Below are positions 1 to 12,100 of a DNA stretch of 64,000 nt, piece by piece (position 1 is the stretch's first letter; every line of letters begins with the position of its first letter). Origin of the DNA: Buxus sempervirens (lineage: Eukaryota; Streptophyta; Magnoliopsida; Buxales; Buxaceae); contig OX387193.1 in the NCBI GenBank assembly GCA_947561395.2, forward strand, positions 11,284,001 through 11,348,000, in the 5' to 3' direction. The translations under genes and the position numbers were made by a program. The notes beneath the pieces are model-generated. The model saw only the letters and a list, made by a program, of their open reading frames with translations, searched no databases and was not told the origin of the DNA.

Positions 1-81
1 ACTCAAGTTCCCTTCTTCTTCTATCAGCATAACTTTTTTGACGGTCTTGAGCTGCTTTAAGTCTATCTCTGATAATCACTT

Positions 82-468
82 TGTCACGCCCTGAAACCAC
101 ACATCGCGTATAACTATACACACGTGGGTCCGGACGTAACCTTGCTCGTAAGCGAATACAACCTATAAATTTATTTCGTCTCGAAACATGAAATTCTCAT
201 TAATAAACTTAATGATCAGAGTTATAGCGGAATTTCATAAATAAAATATCAATCCAAACCAAGCTTAAACCACCTAGCTATTACACGAAGCCAAACATAA
301 CACCAAAAGTTCAAATCCTAAATAGTACTTGTTCATAAGATTCACTAAACATCATAAATTCAATAACTTCTCATTTCTTCTCGTCTCCACGGTTATGATA
401 GTTTCCTGTAAAATAATAAGGGATGAGTTTACATAAAACTCAGTAAGTGGAGTTAATGCACTCCATAT
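82..468 (-). mobile_element. Gypsy LTR fragment, reverse orientation
   Basis: Starts with the terminal motif tgtcacgccc, which is the reverse complement of a Gypsy LTR 3' end. It carries the same landmarks as the left LTR arm at 4923: the stretch around 'gtaagcgaatac', a tttcctg...gggatgagttt block, and 'ctcagtaagtgg...ctccatatga'. It is related to that LTR but more diverged. At about 468 it changes abruptly into gag sequence reading the other way. Boundary on the right is approximate. Confidence 0.65.
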
Positions 469-960
469 GAAGTGCTCTGAGAAGGATATGGTACAGTTAG
501 GAATATATATGTTGCAAAGAGAAGCAAATGCCTGGTGGGAGATGATTATGAATACTCGTGAGACTGCTGAGATGAAATGGGAGGATTTCAAGAAGCTTTT
601 CTTTGAGACCTATTTTCTTGACAGTTTCAGAAGGCAAAAAGCAACGGAATTTAATAAGCTGGAGCAAGGAAGTCTGACAGTAGCAGAATATGAAGCTAAA
701 TTCACTTTGCTTTCACGATTCTCTCCTCAATCTGTAGCAGATGAGACGTCCAAGACTAAGAAGTTTGAGGATGGTCTGAGGCCTTCTATTCGTTCTCGTG
801 TGTTGCCTCTCCGTCTGACCACTTATGCAGACGTGGTGGACACAGCTCGACTGGTGGAAAGTGACATGGATGCCAATAGGGTGGCTAGGGAGTAAGAACA
901 GCAGAAGGGCAGAGGAAAGCAATTCAGGGATTTTCGCTTCGATGGAAGGTCTAGGGATAA
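469..960 (+). pseudogene. Ty3-gypsy gag fragment
   Basis: The frame from 467 to 895 encodes a retrotransposon gag domain: KCSEKDMVQLGIYMLQREA, then ANAWW, WEDFKKLFFETYF and LEQGSLTVAEYEAKF, which are hallmarks of plant Gypsy (chromovirus-type) gag. Both ends are missing. The N-terminus is replaced by an inverted LTR piece, and after the stop at 893-895 gag-like basic sequence (RDKRPFK) runs into a Cassandra LTR near 960. No zinc knuckle, protease or polymerase follows. It is a dead fragment; a host function is very unlikely. Confidence 0.8.
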
Positions 961-1151
961 GAGGCCTTTTAAGGAGCAACACGGGACTAAATCCTCTGGG
1001 AACCCTAAAGTTAAGCGTGCTCGGGTGGGAGCACTGCTAGGATGGGTGACCCTTGGGAAGTTTTCTTGTGTTATCCTTAAGAACAAATCCATGAGGGTCC
1101 GTGGGCCCAGAGCGGACAATATCTTGCTAGTTATGGGTCTGGGGCGTTACA
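961..1151 (+). mobile_element. Cassandra TRIM LTR, 3' part with 5S-like sequence
   Basis: Matches the 3' part of the Cassandra LTRs at 20074-20806: 'aggccttttaagg', then a 5S rRNA-like core (agttaagcgtgctcggg, ggatgggtgaccc, gggaagtttt), then the LTR end gggtctggggcgttaca. The 5' third of the LTR is missing and is replaced by Gypsy gag. No second LTR or primer site follows. It is older or more mutated than the complete copy. Confidence 0.8.
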
Positions 1152-1711
1152 CTGAACCCTCTGAAATTTAAGCCCAATCCACTTCCCATATAGAATTGGC
1201 ATTACATATACCTTGGTGCTTATGTAACCAGTGATTTCAAGCCTGAAAATTAATGCAAATGTAAAACAGTGCATCATATATGCCTTGGAACATGCAATGC
1301 AATTAGTGGGCCATTTTGTGATGGTTTCAATTATTGCTGTTATCCATATATAATGATTTATTTTATATGTTTTTATGATGCTATGAAGTGATTTTCTTTT
1401 TCATCTTCCATATGGATGGCTAATTTTTATCTTGTGTATTTATGCGATCTTTATATTTAGATAAAATTTATATAAATTTCCCCAGCATTGCCATCAGCTT
1501 CTTTGACTAAATTTTCATGTTTATTGGTTAATATTTGAAGTATGTGTTCATCTTTTTCGAATTTGATACTCATTGATGTTTTCTCCATGCGACATTAATG
1601 TACATCTTTTGCTTCTTCTGTTTATGCCTTTTAGATGTGTTTGGTTAGGCCGAAAATGATGGAAATGAAGTGCAAGAGCACTGTATTTTCCTTTCCATTA
1701 TTTACCTTTCA
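1152..1711. other. No gene seen
   Basis: AT-rich sequence upstream of the first visible O-fucosyltransferase exon and probably inside an intron of that gene. No coding exon, RNA gene or repeat was recognised. Confidence 0.5.
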
Positions 1712-1729
1712 TTTTAAGTAAAAAAGTTT

Positions 1730-2143
1730 TTTTTTTATCGGTAAAAAGAATTATATTTATTCAGCTATCAAGAAAAGTCCAGGTACATAGCTGTACACCA
1801 AGAGTGTACAGTGATTTAGCCCAATCCACTACAACTCACTGAAAATACTACACATCAGGACGTCATGAAGATTTAACCCATTACATGACTGCGTAGAAGA
1901 TGCCCGAGAAGAAGGCTGAGAGAATACTGAAACAGAGCTCTTGATGACCTTTCTTGTCCTAAAAAATCCTCTTGTTTCTTTTTTTCCAGACCGACCAAAG
2001 AACAGCCCCCGGTGTTAATCCCCAAAGTACCTGGATTCGGGGGATACCTTTGCATCTCTTCCAAGAAGCAAGGAGTTGATTTAATTCTCCAGGTTGCACC
2101 CATGCTATTCCAAATCTTGCTAGATATGCATTCCATAATTCAT
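1730..2143 (-). mobile_element. 5'-truncated LINE remnant
   Basis: Read on the minus strand it encodes the C-terminal end of a plant LINE ORF2 (RVT zinc-binding region): WNAYLARFGIAWVQPGELN, then VLWGLTPGAVLWSVWKKRN, with a frame break. A T-run near 1730-1736 is the poly(A) tail of the minus-strand copy. The insertion is flanked by a near-identical 18-bp target-site duplication, ttttaagtaaaaaagttt at 1712-1729 and ttttaagtagaaaagttt at 2144-2161. Strong 5' truncation is usual for LINEs. Confidence 0.8.
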
Positions 2144-2161
2144 TTTTAAGTAGAAAAGTTT

Positions 2162-2962
2162 GAGGGCTTTTAACTGAAATATGTGTCTCCTTTTTTGGAC
2201 GAGTACCTTCCGATGTGCCCACATCAGAAAAATATTATAGCATGACAATGCTCTTAGTCCCCAGTGGCTTTTCTGTATTGAGGTTTCATCTTCTGTTAAA
2301 TCATCCTTTCTTATTTGCCCTGATTTTTTTTAAACTAGGCAGTCACTGGGTAGAAAACATCTTTGTATGAAGTCATTTAATAAATGGTTGTGTGTATGTG
2401 TGATCTTGTAAAATAATAGGTTTCTTGTTCCAGCTGTAGCAGGCTGGCAGCAAAAGGTCTTGAAAGTTTTTCCAGTATGAAAATACTTACGAAGTATGTC
2501 AATTTGTTTTATTGTTATGTTGTATTCAGAGTTCTACTTATTGTAGTGGTGGTTGGCAACCCGTTGTTGTACAATCATGGTCTTTCATTCTGGCATATTG
2601 TTTCTAGGTTTATAATGGACTTGTATTTCTTTTATTTATTTGCTTGTGAAGTTTACCTGTCAAAATTCACAAATAAATTTTATTTTTTATTTTTTTATGA
2701 TGGTTTTCTTTATTGTCTTGAACATTCTGGTCACTCCAGGTACCATTCTTTTAAAATGAAAATTACATTTTATGATGATCAATTATTGCAAACTGCCAGC
2801 TTAATTTTTTGAAATATTAAGTTACCATAATTTTTATCAATAAATCTCTCTCCCTTTTTTTATTTTAAACTCTGTTGGTGTATAATTCCTTTTGTTTGTT
2901 TTAATTTGACCTCATGACTCAGAGTTTTATTTTGATTTTGATTCTTATTTTTTTACCTGCAG
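2162..2962. other. Intron sequence upstream of first visible exon
   Basis: T-rich sequence ending in a pyrimidine tract and the acceptor 'ttacctgcag' at 2962. No exon was recognised here; the preceding exon of the O-fucosyltransferase gene must lie left of the window. Confidence 0.5.
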
Positions 2963-3160
2963 CAAATTCAATGACATCTATGATGAGGAACATTTCATTA
3001 ATACCCTTAAAAATGATGTACGGGTGGTGACTAAGCTGCCTGAATACATAATGGAACGATTTGGCCATAACACGAGTAATGTCTACAACTTCAGAGTGAA
3101 GGCTTGGGCTCCGATTCAGTACTACAAGGATGCAGTTCTTCCTAGGCTACTTGAAGAAAA
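2963..3160 (+). CDS. O-fucosyltransferase exon (first visible)
   Basis: Encodes [15 protein letters not shown] through [15 protein letters not shown]. Acceptor ctgcag before 2963; donor gtgagt at 3161. One base at the start completes a codon from an upstream exon outside the window; two bases at the end join the next exon. Confidence 0.9.
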
Positions 3161-6100
3161 GTGAGTTACAAGTCTTGATTATATTTTTCGCTGTTTCTTC
3201 TTTATTTATTTATTGTGCATCATCATGACTTGTTTATTTTTCATTAAAAATAGAAGTATTTTAATTGAAGAATCAGTTCATTACTTGCATGTTTTGTGTT
3301 TGGAAAAAATTAGCAAATGTTGGATTCTGTAATCTTTCAAATTTCATTTTCATCCCTTCAATCCAAAATGACAATTTCAAATTCATATAGATGCATCAGG
3401 TTCATGTTTGTGCATGCAAACAATTTAGTCTTGGAATTGAAATGCAAAGAAAAGGTCTGTATTTGATTAATACAAAATAGCAAGAGAAATATCTTCAATT
3501 TTAGGCTCCAATTTGCTTATAAAGATGGAATTTCTATTCAAAACAATTTTTTCTCTTAATGGATGCATTTAAAGTTTCTGAAAAAGTTTTTTACTAGTCA
3601 ACAAAATTTTGAATAAAAATTATCTTTGGGAAAAAAAGTAAAAATGGACAGATCGTTATTATATAACCTAAAGAAGTGAAATTAATATTTGAGGAACAAT
3701 ATTATCAAAAATCATGTTAAAAAAATGATAATTAGAAAAAATAGAGAACCTCAAATATTAGTTCACTTGCATTGGCATGTGGTTATTTATTTGCAATATT
3801 TCAGTACTTCTGTGAATCTGGTCATGCCTGCCAGGTTTTTTTTTTATGCCCAATAAAAGTAGGTCTAATGGAGGGGAGAATGGTAGGCCTTTAGTCAAAA
3901 TTAAGTGCATGAAAATCCCCCATTTGATCCTGCCCCCTTCAACATTGTCGAAGAGAAAATAGATAGAGGTTTTTTTTGTGCCCAATTTTGAAAAATAAAA
4001 ATCTGTTTTACATAGACAACAAGAAGAAATTTAAAATGACTTATCACGGCTAGTTGGATTCAATAGCATAGATCTTGTTCCTCCATCCCAATCTGTTAAA
4101 GACCGTACTGTTAGATTATAGTTATCCAAGTCCTTTCTAATGGAATTCATTCAAATTCTTCTTGGTTTTCTTGCCTTTTTATATACTTTAACTAATGAGT
4201 ACCTCCTAATATCTTTTCACTGCTGTCTTGTGAAGCCTTTGATATTTGATGTGACCTCATCCTAAGATATCCTTCTTTATCTATTTCCTATTTGAGAAAT
4301 GCATTCTTCTTGCTATTTTAATTGTTTCTAGATGTTTTACCATGCTTCTTGATTTGTTAGATCCCTATGCAGCCTATCCCTATCACATCTTACTCCCTTC
4401 TCCTTTTATGTATGAAATTCATTACTTATCCAAAAGAAATCCTATTTGGGAAATGCACAGAGACTCTTGGGTATGTTCGTTCCTTATCTTCCCTAGTCTT
4501 TGCACACATATATCTCAATGCTTGTTTTGCAATTCTTATCTTATCCATATATTGCTTCTCTGTTTCATCAATTTTTAATCCATAAAATTAAAGTAAGCTT
4601 GGTAGTTGTTTTGTAAAATATTCCTTTTTAGCTCACGCGGAACTCATCAGTTAGATCTCACGGTAGAAGTGCCTCTTCAATTAAATCAATTGGGTCTAAT
4701 TCTCTAAACAATATCTTCATTAATGTACCCCTCTTTGTGGAAATTTAATTGAAGATAACAAAATTAGTTGTTTTTTTTAGTATTTTTATGCTTAATTATT
4801 AACATTGCCTCACCTCAAATATAATTTTTATTGAAGTCACACAAGTTACACTTGTTCTTAACTTACCTGATTTAAGAACCTTTTGATTCTAAGGAAATCT
4901 ATGACTCCAGTTTGATATTTACTGTCACGTCCTAAATCCTCACTTCACGACTTACATAGCATGAGTAGGACCGAGCATGACCTTGTTCGTAAGCGAATAC
5001 CAAGGCACAATTATAAGACAATAAAAGGTCTCTATTTCATATTAATAATCATCAGAGTTCAGCGGAAATAATAAATATCTAAATAACCCAGATCCAAACT
5101 TAAACCAATAACAAAAATAAACCATCCGGTTCATAAACAAATCCAATTACATGTTCCTTAAAACATAAAAGTGCTATGATCAACAAAAAGTTTGGTTCAC
5201 AATGGTCACATAACACTTTCACTTTCTTTAATTCCTCTTCTCTTGATTGTTTCCTGCAAGGATATAAGGGGTGAGTTTCAATGAAACCCAGTAAGTGAGG
5301 TTAATATACCTCACATGAAATTATGCACAGTATCTCTGCTATAAGAATACAACATCAAATACGTATAGTATTTAATAATAATTAATTTACGTTTTTCCTA
5401 GGTTTCATTCATATGAGTAGTGTACCATATAAATATAGTATAACAAATAAGGGAACATGCCTTTCTATGAAATAAAATAACATTTCCTGTAAACGAGTTA
5501 CAACTAAAAATATAAAGCAACACCGTAATAATAATGTTAAACAATTAAATAAGCAAATGAGGAATTAAAATATTAAGTCCAATTAAATCAGAACCATATA
5601 ATCGACATCACACTCCCAGGAGTATAAAATCACCCTGGGTATTCATACTAGTGCTAAGCACTAGGAGTACTCAAAACCAAACCAACCTCCCAATAGGTGT
5701 TTCGTATTGGGTACTCAACTAGGTGTGTCCCTAGGAGTACTAAATCCCGGAGATAATCCCACCAGGTACTTAACTAATGCTTGGCCAGATTAGAAGTACT
5801 CTCATCCGAACTCCTGATAGTTTCTTACATCGAGTACTCAACTAGTGAATTCTTACCACTAGGAGTACTCAACATCATCCCAGTGGATTTCTCACACTGG
5901 GTACTCAACTAGCATGCAACTAGGAGTACAATAACAATAACATATTTATCGCATAAGTAGAATCACAAGTGACCAATACAAGCTTAATATAACCTTTATA
6001 TTAACCCAAGCTAAAGCAAATTTAAGTCATGCCAAGCAAATCCTAGCCAAGCCAAGCCTAACCAAGCTAAATCCATGTGGAAATGATTACTTTGAAAATA

Positions 6101-9100
6101 TTTAACTTTCAGTACATGCTAAAATTTCACATATAAGTGATTTAGATTAATAGTATTCAACGTTAAGTTTCTTATGTTTGACACTTACGTGTCCTCATGC
6201 GTTAACATTAACTCATGTTAATATAATTACTTTTTAGTCATATCTTGAAATCCTAATAATTAATAATAAGGCAATCTAGAACCATGTTCACGGAAGTATC
6301 TTATTCATCATGTTCATTGTATTCACAACATTTCCCAACAAGTTTTATACATAACGACCATGCCCACTGTACCCATCATCTTATTTAATGAATTTTAATA
6401 TTCATAATTTAAATATCCACAAAATTTACAAAACCGTAAGCAAAACATGTTTTTCCACCATTAATCCCAAGAACAAATCTACAAGAGCAATTCTACTAGT
6501 AGTCATACAAAAATAGATTTAGGAAACAATTTAATAATATTTTATTCTATGGTTATGATGTCAAACAATTAATGATGTTATATGCACATGACATTCTGGA
6601 ATAACGTCAAACCCACAGTGTGATATTTTAAGAAACAATTTAATAATATCTTATTCTATGGTTATGCTGTCAAACAATTAATGATATTATATGCACATGA
6701 CAATTTGGAATAACGTCAAACCCATAGTGTAACGTCAAACCCCTCACGAACCCAAAATGTGAGATCTTAAAATGTTTATCTAAAGATGAGTTTTAATAAA
6801 TCCACATGCTACCATGTCATACAATTTGATCGTCATTCTCAAAGCAAGGGTATATGAATCTAAGAGTTGAACATGGCTTTCATCATCACAATATCAAACG
6901 TAGGAAATACTTCTAGATTTTCAGTTTTACACATACATGATTAATTGATTAAAACTTAAGAGAAATCATGCAATGATGCATAAAAAGCAAATTAATCCCA
7001 CTTACCTTTGATTTCTTGGATTAAGGGCACAAATTCTGAAGTTTCTTTTAAAGATTTCTTTTTCCCCAAGAGGATGGAGACTAGGGTTTAATATGAGAGG
7101 GAAGGAGAAGGTGAAAGGAGGGAGAGAAAGAAAAAGGGGCGTGAGAGTGAGGAAGAGGGTTTGAAAAGAAGGTTTTAGAAAAGGTTGTAGTTGACGGCTA
7201 GGGTTTTAAATGGGCTTAATTGGGTGTGTGTGCAGGTAGGGAAGTGTATGCTTGTCACCAAATGAAACTTAAGGTAGATAAGACTTTGACCGGTCAAATT
7301 TTGACTATGGTCAAAATTTCAAAAAAGGTTTTTAAGTCTTTACAATGCAAAAAGGCAAAGTGGTGGCATATGCATCGTGGAAACTGAAACCACATGAGTT
7401 AAACTATCCTACTCATGATCTGGAATTGGCTGCTGTGGTTTTTGCTCTTAAGATTTGGAGACATTATCTGTATGGAAAGAAGTTTGAACTATTCTCAGAC
7501 CACAAGAGCTTGAAATACATCTTTTCTCAGAAAGAGCTAAATATGAGACAGAGAAGGTGGATGGAGTTGGTGAAGGATTATGACTTCACAATTCAGTATC
7601 ATCCAGGGAAGGCTAATGTAGTGGCAGATGCATTGAGCAGACAGAAAAGAAGTGTTGTGTATAGATTGGTAGTGCAGGATGACAGTTTGGTGAGGTCTAT
7701 GGCTGAGTTGAGTTTGTGCCCAATTTCACAATCAACTCAGAATTTCATTTCTCAGTTGACTATTCAGCCAGAATTGATTAAGAGGATCATAGATGAGCAA
7801 AAGGGAGATCAGACATTGTAGTTTCTGGTAGCATCCAGGCCAGATTGGGCATTGTACCCAGATGGTAGTATCAGATTTATAGGAAGAATATGTGCGCCTA
7901 AAGAAGAAGGTCTTAGAGAGGAGATTATGAGAGAAGCCCATAAGTCCAGATACACTATACATCCAGGAGGCAACAAGATGTACAAAGATATTCATAGGGT
8001 GTATTAGCGGGAGAATATGAAAAAGGAAGTTGCTGAGTTTGTGGCTAGATGTGCTACTTGCCAGCAGGTGAAGGCAGAACACATGAAACCAGTAGGGCTT
8101 TTGCAACCACTACCCATTGGAACTAGGAAGTGGGAGAACGTGTCTATGGACTTCATTGTGGGGTTGCCTATGACGAAGAATCATCATGATATTATTTGGG
8201 TAGTTGTGGACTGATTAACGAAGTCAGCACACTTTTTGCCAATTAATTCTAAGATCAGATTGTATGTATCTGGGGTTGTGAGATACCATGGTGTATCGAT
8301 TACTATACTGTCAGACAGGGACTCCAGATTCACCTCTGAATTCTGGACTAGTCTCCATAAAGCCATGGGAACCAAGTTAAATTTCAGCACAACGTATCAC
8401 CCCCAGACAGATAGCCAGACTGAAAGAGTTAACCAAGTGCTTGAAGATATGTTGAGGGCTTGTGTCTTGGACTTTGGAGGTAGTTGGGAGAGCCACATTC
8501 CTCTCATAGAGTTTGCATACAATAATAATAGCTTCCAGGTTAGTATCGGGATGGCACCATTTGAGGCTCTATATGGTAAGCCATGCAGATCACCTGTATG
8601 TTGGGCTGATGTCAGTGATGCAGTTGTATTGGGGCCAGATTATGTACAAGAGACTACTGATAATATCAAGATTATCAGAGATAGACTTAGGACAGCTCAA
8701 GATAGGCAGAAAAGTTATGCTGATAAGAGGAGATGTGAGCTAGAATTTGAAGAGGGAGACTATGTATTCTTGAAGGTATCGCCTGGTGTTCAGGTTTGGG
8801 AAGAAGGGCAAACTAGCCCCTTGTTTTATTGGGCCATTTGAGATATCAGAGAAGATTAGTAAGGTGGCTTACAGATTAGAGCTACCTGCCCAGTTATCCT
8901 CGGTGCATAATGTTTTTCACGTTTCTATGTTGAGAAGATTCTTTCTAGACCCATCTCAGATGGTGGATTGGAAGTCATTACCTCTTAGGGCCGATGCGAC
9001 TTATAAAGAATTGCCTATAAGGATAATTGATCGGAAGCAACGTGTTATGAGAAAGAAGACAATCTCTTTAGTAAAGGTTTTGTGGAACAACCAGACTGAA

Positions 9101-12100
9101 GATGAAGCAACCTAGGAAAATGAGGAAGAAGTTAAAGAGAAATACCCGCACCTATTCGTTTAAAGGTATGTTATTTATATGTGTTCTGTTGTTGCCTTGC
9201 CTTAATTTTGGGGACAAAATTCTTTTTAAGGAGGGTAGATTGTAAAGACTTAAAAACCTTGTTTGAAATTTTGACCAGAGTCAAAATTTGATTGGTCAAA
9301 GTCCCATTTACCTTAAGTTTTGTTTGGTGACAAGAATACACTTCCCTACCTGCACACACACCCAATCAAGCCCATTTAAAACCCTAGCAGTCAACTACAA
9401 CCTTTTCTAAAACCTTCTTTTCAAAGCCTCTTCCTCACTCTCACGCCCTCTTTTCTTTCTCTCCCTCATTTCACCTTCTTGCATTTTCACCTTCTCCTTC
9501 CCTTTCATATTAAACCCTAGTCTCCATCCTCTTTGGGAAAAAGAAATCTTTAGGAGAAACTTCAGATTTTTTGCCCTTAATCTAAGAAATCAAAGGTAAA
9601 CGGGATTAATGTGCTTTTTATGAATCATTGAATGATTTCTCTTAAGTTTTAATCAATTAATCATGTATGTGTAAAACTGAAAATCTAGCGGTATTTCCTA
9701 CGTTTGATATTGTGATGATGAAAGCCATGTTCAACTCTTAGATTCATATACCCTTGCTTTGAGAATGACGATCAAATTGTATGACATGGTAGCATGTGGA
9801 TTTATTAAAACTCATCTTTAGATATACATTTTAAGATCTCACATTTTGAGTTAGTGAGGGGTTTGACGTTACACTGTGGGTTTGACGTTATACCAGATTG
9901 TCGTGTGCATATAATATCATTAATTGTTTGACAGCATAACCATAGAATAAGATATTATTAAACTGTTTCTTAAAATATCACACTATAGATTTGATGTTAT
10001 TCTAGAATGTCATGTGCATATAACATCATTAATTGTTTGACATCATAACCATAGAATAAAATATTATTAAATTGTTTCTTAAATCTATTTTTATACGACT
10101 ACTTGTGGATTTGTTCTTGGGATTAATGGTGGAAAAACATGTTTTGCTTACAGTTTTGTGAATTGTGTGGATGTTTAAATTATGAATATTAAAATTCATT
10201 AAATAAGATGATGGGTACTGTGGGCATTGTCGTTGTGTATAAAACTTGTTGTGAATACGATGAACATGATGAATAAGACACTTTCGTGAACATGGTTCTA
10301 TATTGCCTTGTTATTAATTATTAGGATTTCAAGATATGACTAAAAAGTAATTATATTAACATGAGTTAATGTTAACGCATGAGGATACGTAAGTGTCAAG
10401 CATAAGAAACTTAACCTTGAATACTATTAATCTAAATCACTTGTATGTGAAATTTTAGTATGTACTAAAAGTTAAATATTTTCAAAGTAATCATTTCCGC
10501 ATGTATTTAGCTTGGTTAAGCTTGGCTTGGTTAGGATTTGCTTGGCATGACTTGAATTTGTTTTAGCTTGGGTTAATATAAAAGTTATATTAAACTTGTC
10601 TTGGTCACTTGTGATTCTACTTATGCGGTAAATATGTTATTGTGATTGTACTCCTAGTTGCATGCTAGTTGAGTACCCAGTGTGAGAAATCCACTGGGAT
10701 GATGTTGAGTAATTCTAGTGGTAAGAATTCACTAGTTGAGTACCCGGTGTGAGAAACCATCAGGAGTTCGGATGAGAGTACTTCTAGTGTCTAGCCAAGC
10801 ATTAGTTAAGTACCTGGTGGGATTATCTCCGGGATTTAATATTCCTAAGGACACACCTAGTTGAGTACCCAGTATGGGATGTCTACTGGGAGGTTGGTTT
10901 GGTTTTGAGTACTCCTAGTGCTTAGCACTAGTATGAGTACCCAGGGTAATTTTATATTCCTGGGAGTGTGATGTCGATTATATGGTTCTGATTTAATTAG
11001 ACTTAATATTTTAATTCCTCATTTTCTTAGAGGAAATTTTATTTTATTTCATAGAAAGGCATGTTCCCTTATTTGTTATACTATACTTATATGGTACACT
11101 ATTCATATGAATGAAACCTAGGAAAAACGTAGATTAACTATTATTAAATACTATACGTATTTGATGTTGTATTCTTATAACAGAGATATTGTGCATAATT
11201 TCATGTGAGGTATATTAACCTCACTTACTGGGTTTCATTGAAACTCACCCCTTATATCCTTGCAGGAAACAATCAAGAGAAGAGGAATTAAAGGAAGTTA
11301 AAGTGTTATGTGACCATTGTGAACCAAACTTTTTGTTGATCATAGCACTTTTATGTTTTAAGGAACATGTAATTGGATTTGTTTATGAACCGGATGGTTT
11401 ATTTTTGTTATTGGTTTAAGTTTGGATCTGGGTTGTTTAGATATTTATTATTTCCGCTGAATTCTGATGATTATTAAAATGAAATAGAGACCTTTTATTG
11501 TCTTATAATTGTGCCTTGGTATTCGCTTACGAGTAAGGTTATGCTCGGTCCTACTCACGCTATGTAAGTCGTGAAGTGAGGATTTAGGGCATGGCATTTA
11601 CTCTCTCTCTAGTTCCTTTCACCAAAACCATATCATCTTTACATAGCATATACCTAGGTCTCTTTTCTTGAATATGAGTGACTGTTCTATCACTAACTAA
11701 AAGAAAAATACAATAAAGGCTCATATCAAACCCTTAATGTAAACATATTGCTACTGACTGTATCCAATTGGTATTCTTTTGTTATTGGAAATCACCAGAT
11801 TGACTTTTCTTGCTCTCATTAGCGTTGTTTAAAAACTTGGTTTCGGTCCAGCCCGATACCGAGTTGTATCGGCTGGTACTGAGAAGTATTGACTGATACT
11901 TCCGGAAAAACCCCCAGATCAGGTTTATAATTGGTATTACCTTGTGGCGATACTGATACATATCGGCCGATACTTAAAACCTTGCTTAGATCAATAAAAG
12001 CCATGTAGAGCTCTTTCTTCTTCCCTTGAAGGTTTTATACTAACTGTTTTAAGCAAAAATATCAACTCAGTGGTAAATCTCCTTGGCAAGCCCATTTCAC

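Larger units (their letters stand above)
4923..11596 (+). mobile_element. Gypsy-derived element with LTRs in inverted orientation
   Basis: A 6674-bp unit flanked by an exact 5-bp target-site duplication, tttac at 4918-4922 and at 11597-11601. It consists of a complete LTR in reverse (4923-7344), a 3' pol piece in forward orientation (7345-9240) and a complete LTR forward (9241-11596). Both outer edges are therefore LTR 3' (U5) ends. The primer-binding site, gag, protease and reverse transcriptase are absent. A normal LTR element has direct repeats, so this is a rearranged cDNA that integrated as one unit. It lies in an intron of the O-fucosyltransferase gene. The arms aligned by eye over about 165 bp (around 5230-5395) show four differences, all transitions. 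Confidence 0.85.

Noticed and set aside
5600-5935. CRISPR-like or satellite array
   Set aside because: The repeats are irregular dyads inside a Gypsy LTR in a plant genome, mirrored in the other LTR.
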